This document shows, piece by piece, positions 39,011 through 49,744 of a stretch of 64,000 nt of DNA. Each line of letters opens with the position of its first letter. Within the stretch, counting starts at the first letter, position 1. The position numbers were made by a program, and so were the translations under genes. Source of the stretch: Clostridium akagii DSM 12554 (GTDB taxonomy: Bacteria > Bacillota > Clostridia > Clostridiales > Clostridiaceae); NCBI RefSeq assembly GCF_000686725.1, contig NZ_JMLK01000012.1:62001-126000 (forward strand), written 5' to 3'. The notes under the pieces are model-generated. The model had not been told where the DNA came from. It searched no databases and was given only the letters and a program-made list of their open reading frames with translations.

Positions 39011-39859
39011 TTATATGTTTAAAATAAAACTTACATAATAATAAACTATCACAGAAGAAAATAAGATGCTATCAAACCTATCTAAAATTCCGCCGTGACC
39101 GGGTATTAATTTACCATAATCCTTAACATTAACATGCCTTTTTATTGAAGATGCAGCCAAGTCTCCGAACTGAGAGAAAATGCCACTTAATATACCTATA
39201 AATGCATAATGAATTAAGCTAATATGTAGTAATTCCATATTAGTGCCATATGTGTTAATTAATTGTCCAAATATCATACACGATACAGTACTTCCTAACA
39301 TTCCACCTATGGAACCTTCTACTGTTTTATTAGGACTTACCTTAGGACAAAGCTTATGTTTACCCTGCTTACCTAAATATTTTCCAGAGTAATAAGCTGC
39401 GGTGTCACACATCCACGATGATATAAAAATAATCCAAACAAAATATTTTCCAATATCTACATTTGTATTCATAACAGTTTTGTTTTTAATATTTACTAAT
39501 ACAATAAAGCTAAAAAACACTGCCACATATATAAATCCTAGCATAGTTACTGAAATATCTATAAAATTATATTTTGTATTTATTGTTGGTATACAAAACA
39601 TTATAAATACTGCAAATGTGAATATTAAAATGGTATATTTAAAATCCATATTATTGCTCAGAACTATATAATATATAATACACATTATATAGCCAACTAC
39701 ACTTATTGGATTAATTTCTTTAGATTTAATTACTTTATAAAATTCGTACATTCCTAGCAGCGATAAAATAGCGATTAAAACCCTTAAATATGTTCCCCCT
39801 AGTAATAGAAACAATGCTAGTGGCGTCAAAATAATTGCTCCAATATATCTTTTATTCAT
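39011..39859 (-). CDS. cdsA: Phosphatidate cytidylyltransferase
   Basis: A 282-residue membrane enzyme that makes CDP-diacylglycerol from phosphatidate and CTP, feeding PgsA. Seven to eight membrane helices and the C-terminal signature are present (SPNKTVEGSIGG, then KDYGKLIPGHGGILDRFDS). ATG 39859 follows GAGGTG by 6 nt; a GTG three codons upstream overlaps the site. It follows uppS by 11 bp in an uppS-cdsA unit. Confidence 0.94.
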   Translation of the reverse strand: MNKRYIGAIILTPLALFLLLGGTYLRVLIAILSLLGMYEFYKVIKSKEINPISVVGYIMCIIYYIVLSNNMDFKYTILIFTFAVFIMFCIPTINTKYNFIDISVTMLGFIYVAVFFSFIVLVNIKNKTVMNTNVDIGKYFVWIIFISSWMCDTAAYYSGKYLGKQGKHKLCPKVSPNKTVEGSIGGMLGSTVSCMIFGQLINTYGTNMELLHISLIHYAFIGILSGIFSQFGDLAASSIKRHVNVKDYGKLIPGHGGILDRFDSILFSSVIVYYYVSFILNI

Positions 39860-39870
39860 AATATTCACCT

Positions 39871-40644
39871 CTACTTTACTTTACCAAAACGCCTATCTCT
39901 ATTTTGATAGTCGTATATGGCTTTATATAGATACTCAACTGTAAAGTCAGGCCACATTACATTACTATACCAAAATTCCGAGTAAGCACATTGCCAAAGA
40001 AGAAAATTGCTTAATCTTTGTTCTCCACTTGGTCTTATTATTATATCAGGATCAGGAATTCCAGCTGTATATGTGTAATCACTAAAATCCTTCTCAGTTA
40101 AATTTTCAACATCTTCTGCATTCAACTTACCTTTTTTATAATCAGCGAAAACATTTTTAAATGCATATAAAATATCTGCTCTTCCACCATAATTCAAAGC
40201 CAAATTTAAAACTAATCCAGTATTATTTTCTGTTTTTACTTTTGACTCCTGTAGAACTTCTATGCAAGGCTTCGGCAATTTAGATATATCACCAATGGTT
40301 TTTACTTTTACATTATTTTTATGAAGATTATTAAGTTCTTTTCTAAGATATTCAACTAATAATTTCATTATTGTACTAACCTCATCATTAGGTCTTTGCC
40401 AATTTTCTGTAGAAAATGCATAAAGTGTCAAATATTTAACGCCTATATCACTTGCACCTCTAACTATTTTATTGATGTTTTCTACACCAGCCTTGTGTCC
40501 CATTGACCTAGGTAGTCTTCTTTGTTCAGCCCAACGTCCATTACCATCCATTATAACTGCTACATGACATGGAATATTATCAGCATCCAGAACCATTTCA
40601 TCTGGATTAAGTTTTGAATTTTTTGAAGTTGTAAATTTCCACAT
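39871..40644 (-). CDS. uppS: Isoprenyl transferase (undecaprenyl diphosphate synthase)
   Basis: A 257-residue cis-prenyltransferase that makes the C55 lipid carrier for peptidoglycan. The catalytic Asp is in HVAVIMDGNGRWAEQRRLPR. Further motifs are LTLYAFSTENWQRP and the C-terminal RPSGEQRLSNFLLWQCAYSE. Length is typical. ATG 40644 follows GGGGGTG. It uses farnesyl and isopentenyl diphosphates from the MEP pathway, whose dxr and ispG lie downstream on the same strand. Confidence 0.95.
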   Translation of the reverse strand: MWKFTTSKNSKLNPDEMVLDADNIPCHVAVIMDGNGRWAEQRRLPRSMGHKAGVENINKIVRGASDIGVKYLTLYAFSTENWQRPNDEVSTIMKLLVEYLRKELNNLHKNNVKVKTIGDISKLPKPCIEVLQESKVKTENNTGLVLNLALNYGGRADILYAFKNVFADYKKGKLNAEDVENLTEKDFSDYTYTAGIPDPDIIIRPSGEQRLSNFLLWQCAYSEFWYSNVMWPDFTVEYLYKAIYDYQNRDRRFGKVK

Positions 40645-40690
40645 TTAAAACACCCCCATCATTAAATATCCCATTCATAATATTTATAAA

Positions 40691-40728
40691 TTTTAATAAA
40701 ACCTGCGCCAGCGCAGGTTTTATTAAAA
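40691..40728 (-). terminator. Terminator of frr
   Basis: An 18-bp perfect palindrome with core AAAACCTGCGC / GCGCAGGTTTT lies between frr and uppS. T-rich flanks follow on the minus strand. Confidence 0.85.
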
Positions 40729-40784
40729 TTAAGCATCTGAAATAAAATATACTAGTATACTGACTTGTTATTTTTAAAAGTGCT

Positions 40785-41342
40785 TTATACAGACATTACT
40801 TCTATTTCTTTTATCTCTAGTATTTTATCTATTTCTTTTATATAATTATCCGTTTTCTTTTGGATATCATCTTCGCTTTTTTTTAATTCATCTTCTGTAA
40901 TATCATTATCTTTCTTCAATAATTTAATTTTATCATTAGCATCTCTTCTTATTGATCTAACTGCAACTTTAGCTTCCTCGCCAGTTTTCTTAACATTTTT
41001 CACAAGATTTTTTCTAGTTTCCTCTGTAAGTTCAGGAATGGTAAGCCTTATAACTATACCATCATTTGAAGGATTCAAACCTAAGTCTGATACTTGTATA
41101 GCTCTTTCTATGTTTTTAATTGAAGTTCTATCATAAGGTTGAATTAGTAAGACTCTTGGCTCTGGACTGGATACATTTGCAAGCTGGTTTAGCGGAGTTA
41201 TGCTGCCATAATATTCTGCCTGAATTCTGTCTAGCATAGCTGGATTTGCTTTGCCAGCCTTCATAGATGAAAGGTCCCTTTTTAAAATAGAGATTGTTTT
41301 AGTCATTTTTTCTTCAGCATTACTAATAATATCTTTTATCAT
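40785..41342 (-). CDS. frr: Ribosome recycling factor
   Basis: A 185-residue factor that splits post-termination ribosomes together with EF-G. It has the three-helix-bundle sequence with LKRDLSSMKAGKANPAMLDR near the N-terminus and DGIVIRLTIPELTEETRKNL in the middle. ATG 41342 follows AGGAGG. It is the last gene of the rpsB-tsf-pyrH-frr run and has a strong terminator. Confidence 0.97.
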   Translation of the reverse strand: MIKDIISNAEEKMTKTISILKRDLSSMKAGKANPAMLDRIQAEYYGSITPLNQLANVSSPEPRVLLIQPYDRTSIKNIERAIQVSDLGLNPSNDGIVIRLTIPELTEETRKNLVKNVKKTGEEAKVAVRSIRRDANDKIKLLKKDNDITEDELKKSEDDIQKKTDNYIKEIDKILEIKEIEVMSV

Positions 41343-41358
41343 AAAGATCCTCCTAAAA

Positions 41359-42132
<774 letters not shown>

Positions 42133-42133
42133 T

Positions 42134-42167
42134 TAAAAAAAGAGAACACCCAGTGTTCTCTTTTTTT
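42134..42167 (-). terminator. Terminator after tsf
   Basis: The stem AGAGAACAC (42141-42149) with 42153-42161 is extended by A-run/T-run pairing, with a long minus-strand T tract. It abuts the tsf stop and should limit read-through into pyrH. Confidence 0.85.
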
Positions 42168-42168
42168 A

Positions 42169-43092
42169 CTATTTTCCCTGTTGCATCTGTCTTTGAACTT
42201 CTTCAGCAAAATTTTCCTCAACTTTTTCTATACCTTCTCCTCTTTCGAATCTAGAGTAAGAAACTATAGATATAGGTGAACCTACTTCTTTTGATTTTTC
42301 TTCAAGTAATTTTGAAATTGTTAAATCAGAGTTTTTTACCCAAACTTGATCTACAAGACAAACTTCTTTAAGGTATTTTTTAATTCTTCCCTCAACCATC
42401 TTGTCAACAATTTTTTCTGGTTTTCCTTCATTTAATGCCTGAACTCTATAAATTTCTCTTTCTTTATCTAAAGCATCAGTATCAACTTGATTTTCATTTA
42501 AGAATAAAGGATTCGCTGCAGTAATTTGCATACAAATATCTTTTGCTAGTTCTCTAACTACTGAATTTTGAACTGATGAAGCTAGTTCTACAAGAACCCC
42601 TATTCTTCCACCACCATGGATATAGCTTTGTACTACTCCACTCTCCGCATTATACCTTGTGAATCGTCTAACCTTCATGTTCTCTCCAAGCTTAGATATT
42701 AATCCACTAATAGCTTCAGTAAGCGTAATATTTTCATCTGCTAAATATTTTTCATTCATTAATTCTTCAACAGTGTTAACTTCACTTAAAGCAACCATTT
42801 TTGCTATATTATTTGATAAGTCACAAAAAGCTTCGTTTGCTGAAACAAAATCCGTTTCACAGTTAACTTCTGCAATTGCTCCTATCTTACCATCTTCGCT
42901 AACATATGTTGCAACTAAACCTTCAGCTGCTACTCTACTAGCCTTTTTTGCTGCTGCTGCTAATCCTTTTTCTCTCAATATCTCTATTGCCTTTTCAATG
43001 TCACCATTTGATTCTGTTAAAGCCTTTTTACAAGCCATCATTGCAGAACCTGTTCTATCTCTTAATTCTTTAACCATACTTGCGGAAATCAT
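42169..43092 (-). CDS. tsf: Elongation factor Ts
   Basis: A 307-residue nucleotide exchange factor for EF-Tu. The N-terminal UBA-like helices ([20 protein letters not shown]) and the [10 protein letters not shown] segment that inserts into EF-Tu are clear. A C-terminal coiled-coil/dimer region gives full length. I start at ATG 43092, 7 nt after GGAGG; the ATG at 43110 lies before that site. It follows rpsB with a hairpin in the gap. Confidence 0.96.
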   Translation of the reverse strand: MISASMVKELRDRTGSAMMACKKALTESNGDIEKAIEILREKGLAAAAKKASRVAAEGLVATYVSEDGKIGAIAEVNCETDFVSANEAFCDLSNNIAKMVALSEVNTVEELMNEKYLADENITLTEAISGLISKLGENMKVRRFTRYNAESGVVQSYIHGGGRIGVLVELASSVQNSVVRELAKDICMQITAANPLFLNENQVDTDALDKEREIYRVQALNEGKPEKIVDKMVEGRIKKYLKEVCLVDQVWVKNSDLTISKLLEEKSKEVGSPISIVSYSRFERGEGIEKVEENFAEEVQRQMQQGK

Positions 43093-43124
43093 ATTTATTC
43101 CTCCGTTCATTTTATAGCTATAGA

Positions 43125-43150
43125 AAATGAAGAAGTAACCCTCTTCATTT
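43125..43150 (-). terminator. Attenuator between rpsB and tsf
   Basis: A 9-bp stem (AAATGAAGA at 43125-43133 with 43142-43150) lies between the rpsB stop and the tsf ribosome site. The minus-strand tail TTCTATAG is weak, so partial termination or mRNA end protection is more likely than full stop. Confidence 0.5.
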
Positions 43151-43164
43151 CATTTTAATATTAT

Positions 43165-43866
43165 TTATTCAGCTAATTGCTCGCCTTGTCTTCCTTCTAT
43201 AACAGCATCCGCCATTTTAGCAGTAATTAATCTTACGGCTCTTATAGCATCGTCATTTCCTGGTATAACATAATCAATTTCATCTGGATCACAGTTAGTA
43301 TCAACTATAGCTACTACTGGTATACCTAAAATCTTTGCTTCAGAAATAGCATTTTTTTCTTTTCTTGGATCTACTATAAACAAAGCACCAACTTTATCTT
43401 GAACCATGTTTCTAATACCACCAAGATTTTTAACTAGTTTTTCTTGTTGATTTTTAAGTTTTATAACTTCTTTTTTAGGAAGGACTTCGAAAATTCCGTC
43501 TTCTTCCATTTTTTGTAATTCTTCAAGTCTATTTATTCTAGTTTTTATTGTCTTGAAGTTTGTTAGCATTCCACCAAGCCATCTGTTATTAACAAAATGC
43601 ATACCTGATCTTGTTGCTTCTTCTGATATAGCCTCTTGTGCTTGTTTTTTTGTACCTACGAATAGTACATCTTTTCCCTCTTCTGAAACACTTTTTATAA
43701 AATCATATGCTTCATCAACTTTTTTAACAGTCTTCTGCAAATCGATAATATAAATACCATTTCTTTCTGTGAAAATGTATCTAGCCATCTTAGGATTCCA
43801 TCTTCTTGTTTGATGTCCAAAATGAACACCAGCTTCTAATAATTGTTTCATTGATATAACTGACAT
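43165..43866 (-). CDS. rpsB: Ribosomal protein S2
   Basis: A 233-residue S2. It begins [20 protein letters not shown], followed by [20 protein letters not shown] and the later [31 protein letters not shown] take ATG 43866 behind GGGAGG; the reading from 43980 adds 38 residues that are really the leader RNA. First gene of the rpsB-tsf unit, preceded by a structured leader. Confidence 0.97.
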   Translation of the reverse strand: MSVISMKQLLEAGVHFGHQTRRWNPKMARYIFTERNGIYIIDLQKTVKKVDEAYDFIKSVSEEGKDVLFVGTKKQAQEAISEEATRSGMHFVNNRWLGGMLTNFKTIKTRINRLEELQKMEEDGIFEVLPKKEVIKLKNQQEKLVKNLGGIRNMVQDKVGALFIVDPRKEKNAISEAKILGIPVVAIVDTNCDPDEIDYVIPGNDDAIRAVRLITAKMADAVIEGRQGEQLAE

Positions 43867-43895
43867 AATTAATAAACCTCCCTGGTTTCTTCCTC

Positions 43896-43958
43896 CATCA
43901 TCTTCATACACATAAATGACCTTTCGGCACCAATTTACATGTTGGATGATGTGTGTAT
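43896..43958 (-). promoter_or_regulatory. rpsB leader with two competing pairings
   Basis: In the minus-strand RNA, ATACACA (43952-43958) can pair with TGTGTAT (43906-43912). The adjacent CATCATC (43945-43951) can pair with GATGATG (43896-43902), just before a GGAGG. The two helices cross in order, so they form either a pseudoknot or alternative states. This suggests an S2 autoregulatory leader; the function is inferred. Confidence 0.45.
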
Positions 43959-44027
43959 TTTTACTTAAATAGTGTAACATATTTATGCTAAATATTCAAC
44001 ATATATTTATACTATTATCAAAATAAA

Positions 44028-44051
44028 AAAAAGCTGAATAATCAGCTTTTT
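44028..44051 (-). terminator. Terminator of codY
   Basis: A 10-bp stem, AAAAAGCTGA (44028-44037) with 44042-44051, is followed on the minus strand by a T-rich run (TTTATTTTG). It lies 46 bp after the codY stop. Confidence 0.88.
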
Positions 44052-44096
44052 ATGTAGTTACAAATTTACTTTCAATTTTATAATCTAATCAAAGAT

Positions 44097-44873
44097 TTAT
44101 TTAATCTTTTTTAATTCATCCATTAATTTGTTATTCAATATTTTGATATGTGTTCCTTTCATACCTAAAGATCTAGATTCGATTACTCCAGCGCTTTCAA
44201 GTTTTCTCAGTGCATTTACAATAACACTTCTTGTTATACCAACCTTGTCCGCGATTTTAGAAGCTACTAAAAGTCCTTCATCACCATCTAGTTCATTAAA
44301 TATACTCTCCACAGCTTCTAATTCTGAATATGATAATGTACCTATGGCTAACTGAACTACTGCTTTTTTCCTTGCTTCTTCCTCTATTATATCTTGCTTA
44401 GATCTTAATATTTCAAGACCTACTATTGTTGCACTGTATTCAGCAAGAACAATATCATCATCATCAAAATTCTCATTAAATCTTCCAAGTAGAAGCGTTC
44501 CTAATCTTTCTTTAGTTCCAATAATTGGAACTACCGTAGTTATTTTATTACTTATATCACATAAAGACGTATCATCAAATACACATTTGCCAATATTTTT
44601 TAAATTATCTCTCGTCTCATGCATGCCCATCAATTTATTATTGTATTCATCAGGAAATTTCATATTATCTATAACTGTAGTTTTTAGTTCACTACACTCA
44701 AAACCAGTGAATAAATTATACCCTAATATTTTTCCTCTTCTGCTTATTATATAAACATTACTCTTTAATATTTCGCTTAAAAGATTACAAATGTCATCAA
44801 ATACTACTGGTTCTGCTCCAAATTTTTGCAATATTTTATTTAACATTCTTGTTTTACTTAATAGAGTGGACAT
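44097..44873 (-). CDS. codY: GTP- and branched-chain-amino-acid-sensing repressor CodY
   Basis: A 258-residue global nutritional regulator. The N-terminal GAF domain (1-155) begins [19 protein letters not shown] and binds Ile/Val. A linker helix leads to a C-terminal winged helix-turn-helix (about 200-240) with [20 protein letters not shown] as recognition unit. The length equals the family's. ATG 44873 follows AGGAGG. Monocistronic between topA and rpsB, with its own terminator. No clear CodY box was seen in its upstream region (44874-45115). Confidence 0.96.
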   Translation of the reverse strand: MSTLLSKTRMLNKILQKFGAEPVVFDDICNLLSEILKSNVYIISRRGKILGYNLFTGFECSELKTTVIDNMKFPDEYNNKLMGMHETRDNLKNIGKCVFDDTSLCDISNKITTVVPIIGTKERLGTLLLGRFNENFDDDDIVLAEYSATIVGLEILRSKQDIIEEEARKKAVVQLAIGTLSYSELEAVESIFNELDGDEGLLVASKIADKVGITRSVIVNALRKLESAGVIESRSLGMKGTHIKILNNKLMDELKKIK

Positions 44874-45115
44874 TATAATTCCTCCTAAATAGGCTACTTA
44901 ATTATTATAGGTTGTAAAATACGATAACATAATTTTTTTAATTTTTTAATAATTTATAATATTCCGAACTATTTTACAATCTACATTTCATGATAACATA
45001 ATAATTTATGTTTTTCAACTATATCTTAATAGATTCGACATAATTTTCTTCCATTCTTCACTGAAATTATCATGGATTAATTATATATTAAATCAAATAC
45101 CAAATTATAGGAATT

Positions 45116-47197
45116 CTACTCTTCTTTAAATTTCTTGTTTTTACATTCTGGATTTGAGCATTCAACGTACTCACCTTTTGTTTTATTATATTTTTTCACA
45201 TAATAGCTTCCACATTTTTCGCATTTTTCATTAGTTGGTTCAAACCAACTTACAAAATCGCAATTAGGATAATTACTGCATCCAAAGAATTTTTTGCCTT
45301 TCTTACTTTTTCTTACAAGTACATTTCCATCACACTTAGGACATTTAACATCCAAATTTTCTACTATAGGCTTAGTATTTTTGCATTCAGGATATCCTGG
45401 ACATGCAAGGAAGTCACCAAATCTTCCATGTTTTATAACCATAAACTTTCCACATTTATCACATTTTATATCTGTAACTACATCTTCAATAGTAATTTTA
45501 GCTACTTCTTTTTCTGCAATATCAATTGCAGTTTCTAAAGGTTTATAAAATTCATTTACAATGCTATTCCAGACAACTTTACCTTCTTCAATGTTATCGA
45601 GTTTATTTTCCATTTCTGCTGTAAATTCAATATCAACAATTTGCTTAAAATATTCGCTTACAATATTATTTACAATATTACCTAGTTCCGTTGGATATAA
45701 AGTTTTCTTTTCTCTTTCAATATACTTTCTTCCTAAAAGAGTAGATATTATTGGTGCATAGGTACTAGGTCTTCCTATACCATTCTCTTCAAGAGTTTTT
45801 ACAAGTGATGCCTCTGAAAACTTTGCAGGTGGCTGGGTAAAATGTTGTTTGCCACATATATCCTCACTCTGCAACAGATCTTTCTCATCTAGTAAAGGAA
45901 TTTTAATATCATTATCTTCCTCATCTAATTTATAGTTATAAACTTTCATAAAACCATCAAATTTTGTAAAAGAACCACTAGCTTTAAATGTGTAAACCCC
46001 ATTTTTTATTTCTACTGTTATTGTATCCATAATGCATGAAGCCATCTGACTTGCCATAAATCTATTCCAGATTAAACTATAAAGCTTGTATTGCTCGTCT
46101 TTCACATTTCCTTTTATTTCTTCTGGAGTGATTTCCATATGCGAAGGTCTAATTGCTTCATGGGCATCTTGTATGTTTTTCTTACTTTTAAATACACGTG
46201 GTTTTTCTGGAACATATTCACCACCATAGGTAGTTGTTATAAATTCCTTGGCTATATCCTTTGCTTCTTCTGAAATTCTTATTGAATCTGTTCTCATATA
46301 CGTTATTAAACCAGTTGTACCATGACCTTTTATTTCAATACCCTCATAAAGAGCTTGAGATATAGACATAGTTCTTTTCGTTGAAAAATTTAATCTTTTG
46401 TATGCATCCTGCTGCAAAGTACTTGTAGTAAAAGGTGGAAGTGGATTTTTATTTTTAGTAGATTTTTTTATGCTATTTACTATAAAATCTTCCTTCTTAA
46501 GTTCATCAATTACCTTATCGGTTTCTTCCTTATTTGCTAGTGCTAATTTTTTGCCATTCTTAGAGGACAACTTAACTAGAAATGGTTTTGATTTTTTATC
46601 TTTAAGTAATAAACATTCTACTGACCAATACTCTTCTTGCTTAAAATCATTAATTTCTTTTTCCCGATCGCAAATTATTTTCAAAGAAACTGATTGGACT
46701 CTTCCCGCACTTAATCCCCATTTTACTTTTCTCCAAAGAATTGGACTGATTTTATATCCAACTAATCTATCAAGTACTCTACGTGCCTGCTGGGCGTCAA
46801 CAAGATCCAAATCTACTTTTCTAGGAATTTTGATTGCTGCTTTAATTGCATTTTTGGTTATTTCATTAAACACAATTCTGCATTTTGCTCCCTCATCTAT
46901 TTTTAATACTTTAGCTAAATGCCAGGATATAGCTTCTCCCTCTCTATCATTATCTGTTGCAAGGAATATCTTGTCACTTTTTTTAGCTTTTTTTCTAAGG
47001 TTATCTAATAATTCACCTTTTCCCCTTATGGTTATATATTTAGGTGTATAATTATCATCCACATCAACGCCTAATGTACTTTTAGGTAAATCTCTTACGT
47101 GTCCCATTGAAGCCTCTACTATATAATTTTTTCCTAAATATTTTGCAATGGTTTTTGCTTTAGCTGGTGATTCTACAATAACTAAATTTTGTCCCAT
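45116..47197 (-). CDS. topA: DNA topoisomerase I
   Basis: A 693-residue type IA topoisomerase that relaxes negative supercoils. It starts with a Toprim domain (LVIVESPAKAKTIAKYLG, then TDNDREGEAISWHL). The active-site Tyr is in ITYMRTDSIRIS near residue 300. Three C-terminal Cys4 zinc ribbons follow (CDKCG...CPGYPEC, CPKCD...CSNYPNC, CEKCG...CSNPEC). ATG 47197 follows GGAGGGG. The dprA-topA-codY order is standard. Confidence 0.97.
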   Translation of the reverse strand: MGQNLVIVESPAKAKTIAKYLGKNYIVEASMGHVRDLPKSTLGVDVDDNYTPKYITIRGKGELLDNLRKKAKKSDKIFLATDNDREGEAISWHLAKVLKIDEGAKCRIVFNEITKNAIKAAIKIPRKVDLDLVDAQQARRVLDRLVGYKISPILWRKVKWGLSAGRVQSVSLKIICDREKEINDFKQEEYWSVECLLLKDKKSKPFLVKLSSKNGKKLALANKEETDKVIDELKKEDFIVNSIKKSTKNKNPLPPFTTSTLQQDAYKRLNFSTKRTMSISQALYEGIEIKGHGTTGLITYMRTDSIRISEEAKDIAKEFITTTYGGEYVPEKPRVFKSKKNIQDAHEAIRPSHMEITPEEIKGNVKDEQYKLYSLIWNRFMASQMASCIMDTITVEIKNGVYTFKASGSFTKFDGFMKVYNYKLDEEDNDIKIPLLDEKDLLQSEDICGKQHFTQPPAKFSEASLVKTLEENGIGRPSTYAPIISTLLGRKYIEREKKTLYPTELGNIVNNIVSEYFKQIVDIEFTAEMENKLDNIEEGKVVWNSIVNEFYKPLETAIDIAEKEVAKITIEDVVTDIKCDKCGKFMVIKHGRFGDFLACPGYPECKNTKPIVENLDVKCPKCDGNVLVRKSKKGKKFFGCSNYPNCDFVSWFEPTNEKCEKCGSYYVKKYNKTKGEYVECSNPECKNKKFKEE

Positions 47198-47234
47198 CTT
47201 ATCCCCTCCAAAATCTGTCTGTACTATTTAAGCT

Positions 47235-48287
47235 TTAAACGTAATCATTTACTCTTACATAATAATTACCATTTAAACACATAATTTCTTTTTTCAACTG
47301 CATTTCAAATAATAACTCATAAATTTGTGTTATGTCAACACCAGTTACTTTTATAATATCATCTATATGCATTGGATTATCTGAAATTACACTGTATACT
47401 TTTTTTTCTACCAGAGATACTTTTTTCTGTTTATTATGCTTTTTATTATAATCTATTCCTAAAAGTTCAAATATGTCTTCACAACTAGTAAGTGGAAATG
47501 CGCCATCTTTTATAAGTTTATTAGTTCCAATACTATTTTTAGAAAAAATAGATCCAGGAACTGCCATTACATCTTTTCCTTGCTCTAATGCAGCACTTGC
47601 TGTTATTAAGGATCCACTTTTAAGTCCCGCTTCAACAACAATTGTTACACAGCTAAGTGCACTTATAATTCTATTTCTAATTGGGAAGTTATAACTAAGC
47701 GGTTTTGTACCAGGTACAAATTGGGACATAATGCATCCACCTTTATCTAATATGCCATTAACCATTATAGAATTTTCTTTTGGATACACAATATCTAGTC
47801 CACATCCTAAAACAGCACAGGTGTAACTATTGTTATCTATACAGGTTAAATGTGCATTAGAATCTATACCTCTTGCAAAGCCACTTATTATGTTTATACC
47901 ACAATCGCAAAGTTCCTTGGTAATTATCCTAGCCACGTTACTTCCATAAGGTGAGCACTCCCTAGAGCCCACTACGGCCACGTTTATAAAATCATTTAAA
48001 CTTGTTATATTTCCCTTATAGAAAAGCGCATATGGGGAATCGTCATACTTTCTAAGTACACTAGGGTATTCTTTATCAAAATAAGTAACTAAACTGATAT
48101 TGTTTTTTATTATATCATTTTTCAAAGAATTTATTTCCTTGCCTTCTAATAGCAAGTTGTTTTTTTCATTATATTCATTTACAGTATAGTACCATATTTC
48201 TTTAGCACTTTTAAATCTTTTTACTAAATTATTTTTTATTTTAACATTGGCTTTTAATAAAATAAACCATAAATCATATTCATTCAT
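47235..48287 (-). CDS. dprA: DNA-processing protein DprA
   Basis: A 350-residue Rossmann-like single-stranded DNA-binding protein that loads RecA on incoming DNA in transformation. The core shows VAVVGSRECSPYGSNVAR, SGFARGIDSNAHLTCI and FPIRNRIISALSCVTIVVEA. The C-terminus (about 290-350) is a winged helix (VYSVISDNPMHIDDIIKVTG). ATG 48287 follows AAGGAG. Presence does not prove natural competence; the gene is nearly universal. Confidence 0.94.
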   Translation of the reverse strand: MNEYDLWFILLKANVKIKNNLVKRFKSAKEIWYYTVNEYNEKNNLLLEGKEINSLKNDIIKNNISLVTYFDKEYPSVLRKYDDSPYALFYKGNITSLNDFINVAVVGSRECSPYGSNVARIITKELCDCGINIISGFARGIDSNAHLTCIDNNSYTCAVLGCGLDIVYPKENSIMVNGILDKGGCIMSQFVPGTKPLSYNFPIRNRIISALSCVTIVVEAGLKSGSLITASAALEQGKDVMAVPGSIFSKNSIGTNKLIKDGAFPLTSCEDIFELLGIDYNKKHNKQKKVSLVEKKVYSVISDNPMHIDDIIKVTGVDITQIYELLFEMQLKKEIMCLNGNYYVRVNDYV

Positions 48288-48505
48288 GCAATAATTCTCC
48301 TTATAAAAATCAAAATTTCACTTTATCTTTATTTGGAATTATATACAGATGGTTTATTTTTTATACAGAGATCTATTTAGAAACAATCATTAACCAAATA
48401 AAGATTGTCTGAGTAGATAATATTAGAAAAGATTGTCCAATCACTCCTATGCAAATTGCCAAACATAGCATAGTCACCTATTGTTTTAGTTTGTAGATGT
48501 TAAGT

Positions 48506-48874
48506 TTATGTTATAAAAGCATTTTTAATCAGCTCAACATTGCATTCATTATTTATAGTGTTTAAAAGTACTTCAACTACATCAAATCTAAAATTTAAAT
48601 TGTAGCAATTTTTCTCGTATATATAGAACTCTGCAATTCTTTGAATTTTATGCTGCTTTGTTATGTTTACGGCCTCTAGTGGAAATCCAAACTTTGTCTC
48701 ATATCTTGTTTTAACTTCAACAAAACAAAGATAATCCAAATTATACGCTATTATATCTATTTCTCCAAATTTACATCTAAAATTTCTTTCTATTATTGTA
48801 TATTTATTATTAACAAGGTATTGTGCGGCAATATTTTCACCATGATTTCCAATGTCCTTATTTAAATGCTTCAT
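48506..48874 (-). CDS. YraN family (UPF0102) putative endonuclease
   Basis: A 122-residue protein with a restriction-endonuclease-like fold. The core motif is GEIDIIAYNLDYLCFVEVKTR, the E-x-D...E-x-K pattern of PD-(D/E)XK nucleases, after AAQYLVNNKYTIIERNFR. Cellular role unknown; it is nearly always next to rnhB. ATG 48874 follows AAGGAG. The 218 bases to dprA hold no clear structure beyond a direct repeat AAGATTGTC (about 48403 and 48429). Confidence 0.9.
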   Translation of the reverse strand: MKHLNKDIGNHGENIAAQYLVNNKYTIIERNFRCKFGEIDIIAYNLDYLCFVEVKTRYETKFGFPLEAVNITKQHKIQRIAEFYIYEKNCYNLNFRFDVVEVLLNTINNECNVELIKNAFIT

Positions 48875-48962
48875 ATCTTCTCCTTAAATAATTTGATATA
48901 TGATTTAAATATTGACATATATCCATGAATTTATCCAAGAAAGGTCTGATACTTAAATATAT

Positions 48963-49742
48963 TTATAATATATTTCTCAAGAAACTCATTCTATGTATAG
49001 GACAAGTTCCAAATTTTTTTATCGCCTCAATATGTTCCTTGCTTCCATAGCCACTATTGTTTTCAAAATGATAGTTTGGATACTCTTCAGCATATTTTTT
49101 CATTAAATTATCTCTATAAACCTTTGCAATTATAGATGCACATGCTATACTGGCACTTTTTGAGTCACCTTTAATTGCAAAAGCATTATTTATTCCAATA
49201 TTTTTTATAGCATATCCATCTGAAACTACAAAATCCGGTTTTATTTTAAGATTTATAGCCGCATTTTTTAATACTGCCTGGTTGCAAATACCAATTCCAT
49301 CTATATCTATTTTATTGTGTTCCATAAGTTCTATGTTATAGCATATAGCCTTTTCCATTATAATTTTAGAGAGTTCTTCCCTTTTTTTTGCAGTTATTTT
49401 TTTAGAATCATTAATTTCAAGTATTAAATTTTCATCCAAAACATCCAGATTCAATATTACCGCAGCTGCCACAATTGGACCTGCTAAGGGTCCTCTGCCT
49501 ACTTCATCAACTCCAGCTAAGCATCCATTAACATTAAAATTTCTATCGAAGTCATAGAGTTTTTTTACTCTAAGTAGTTCTTTTGATTTTCCGTCCAAAT
49601 AATTACTCAATTTTTCAGAAAGTTTCTTAACATTTTTTCTACCATCAGCACTTAGTAAAGGTATAATTTCTTTATAATTTTCTTCAGAGATACTATTAAC
49701 ATATTCTTTTATTGATGAAAAACTCATCTTTGAAATATCCAT
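48963..49742 (-). CDS. rnhB: Ribonuclease HII
   Basis: A 259-residue enzyme that removes ribonucleotides from DNA. Catalytic acids are in CLAGVDEVGRGPLAGPIVAA (D, E), NDSKKITAKKREEL and the later VSDGY and SIACASIIAKVYRD. An N-terminal extension of about 75 residues is usual in Firmicutes. It begins three bases from the rbgA stop, so the pair is likely coupled. Confidence 0.95.
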   Translation of the reverse strand: MDISKMSFSSIKEYVNSISEENYKEIIPLLSADGRKNVKKLSEKLSNYLDGKSKELLRVKKLYDFDRNFNVNGCLAGVDEVGRGPLAGPIVAAAVILNLDVLDENLILEINDSKKITAKKREELSKIIMEKAICYNIELMEHNKIDIDGIGICNQAVLKNAAINLKIKPDFVVSDGYAIKNIGINNAFAIKGDSKSASIACASIIAKVYRDNLMKKYAEEYPNYHFENNSGYGSKEHIEAIKKFGTCPIHRMSFLRNIL

Positions 49743-49744
49743 GA

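Noticed and set aside
46398-47051. Long plus-strand frame (217 codons) opposite topA
   Set aside because: Shadow of topA; hydrophobic Ser/Leu-rich product of the kind produced by AT-rich antisense frames.
48403-48450. Direct repeat AAGATTGTC as a CRISPR or att site
   Set aside because: Two copies only, 9 bp, in an AT-rich gap; expected by chance.
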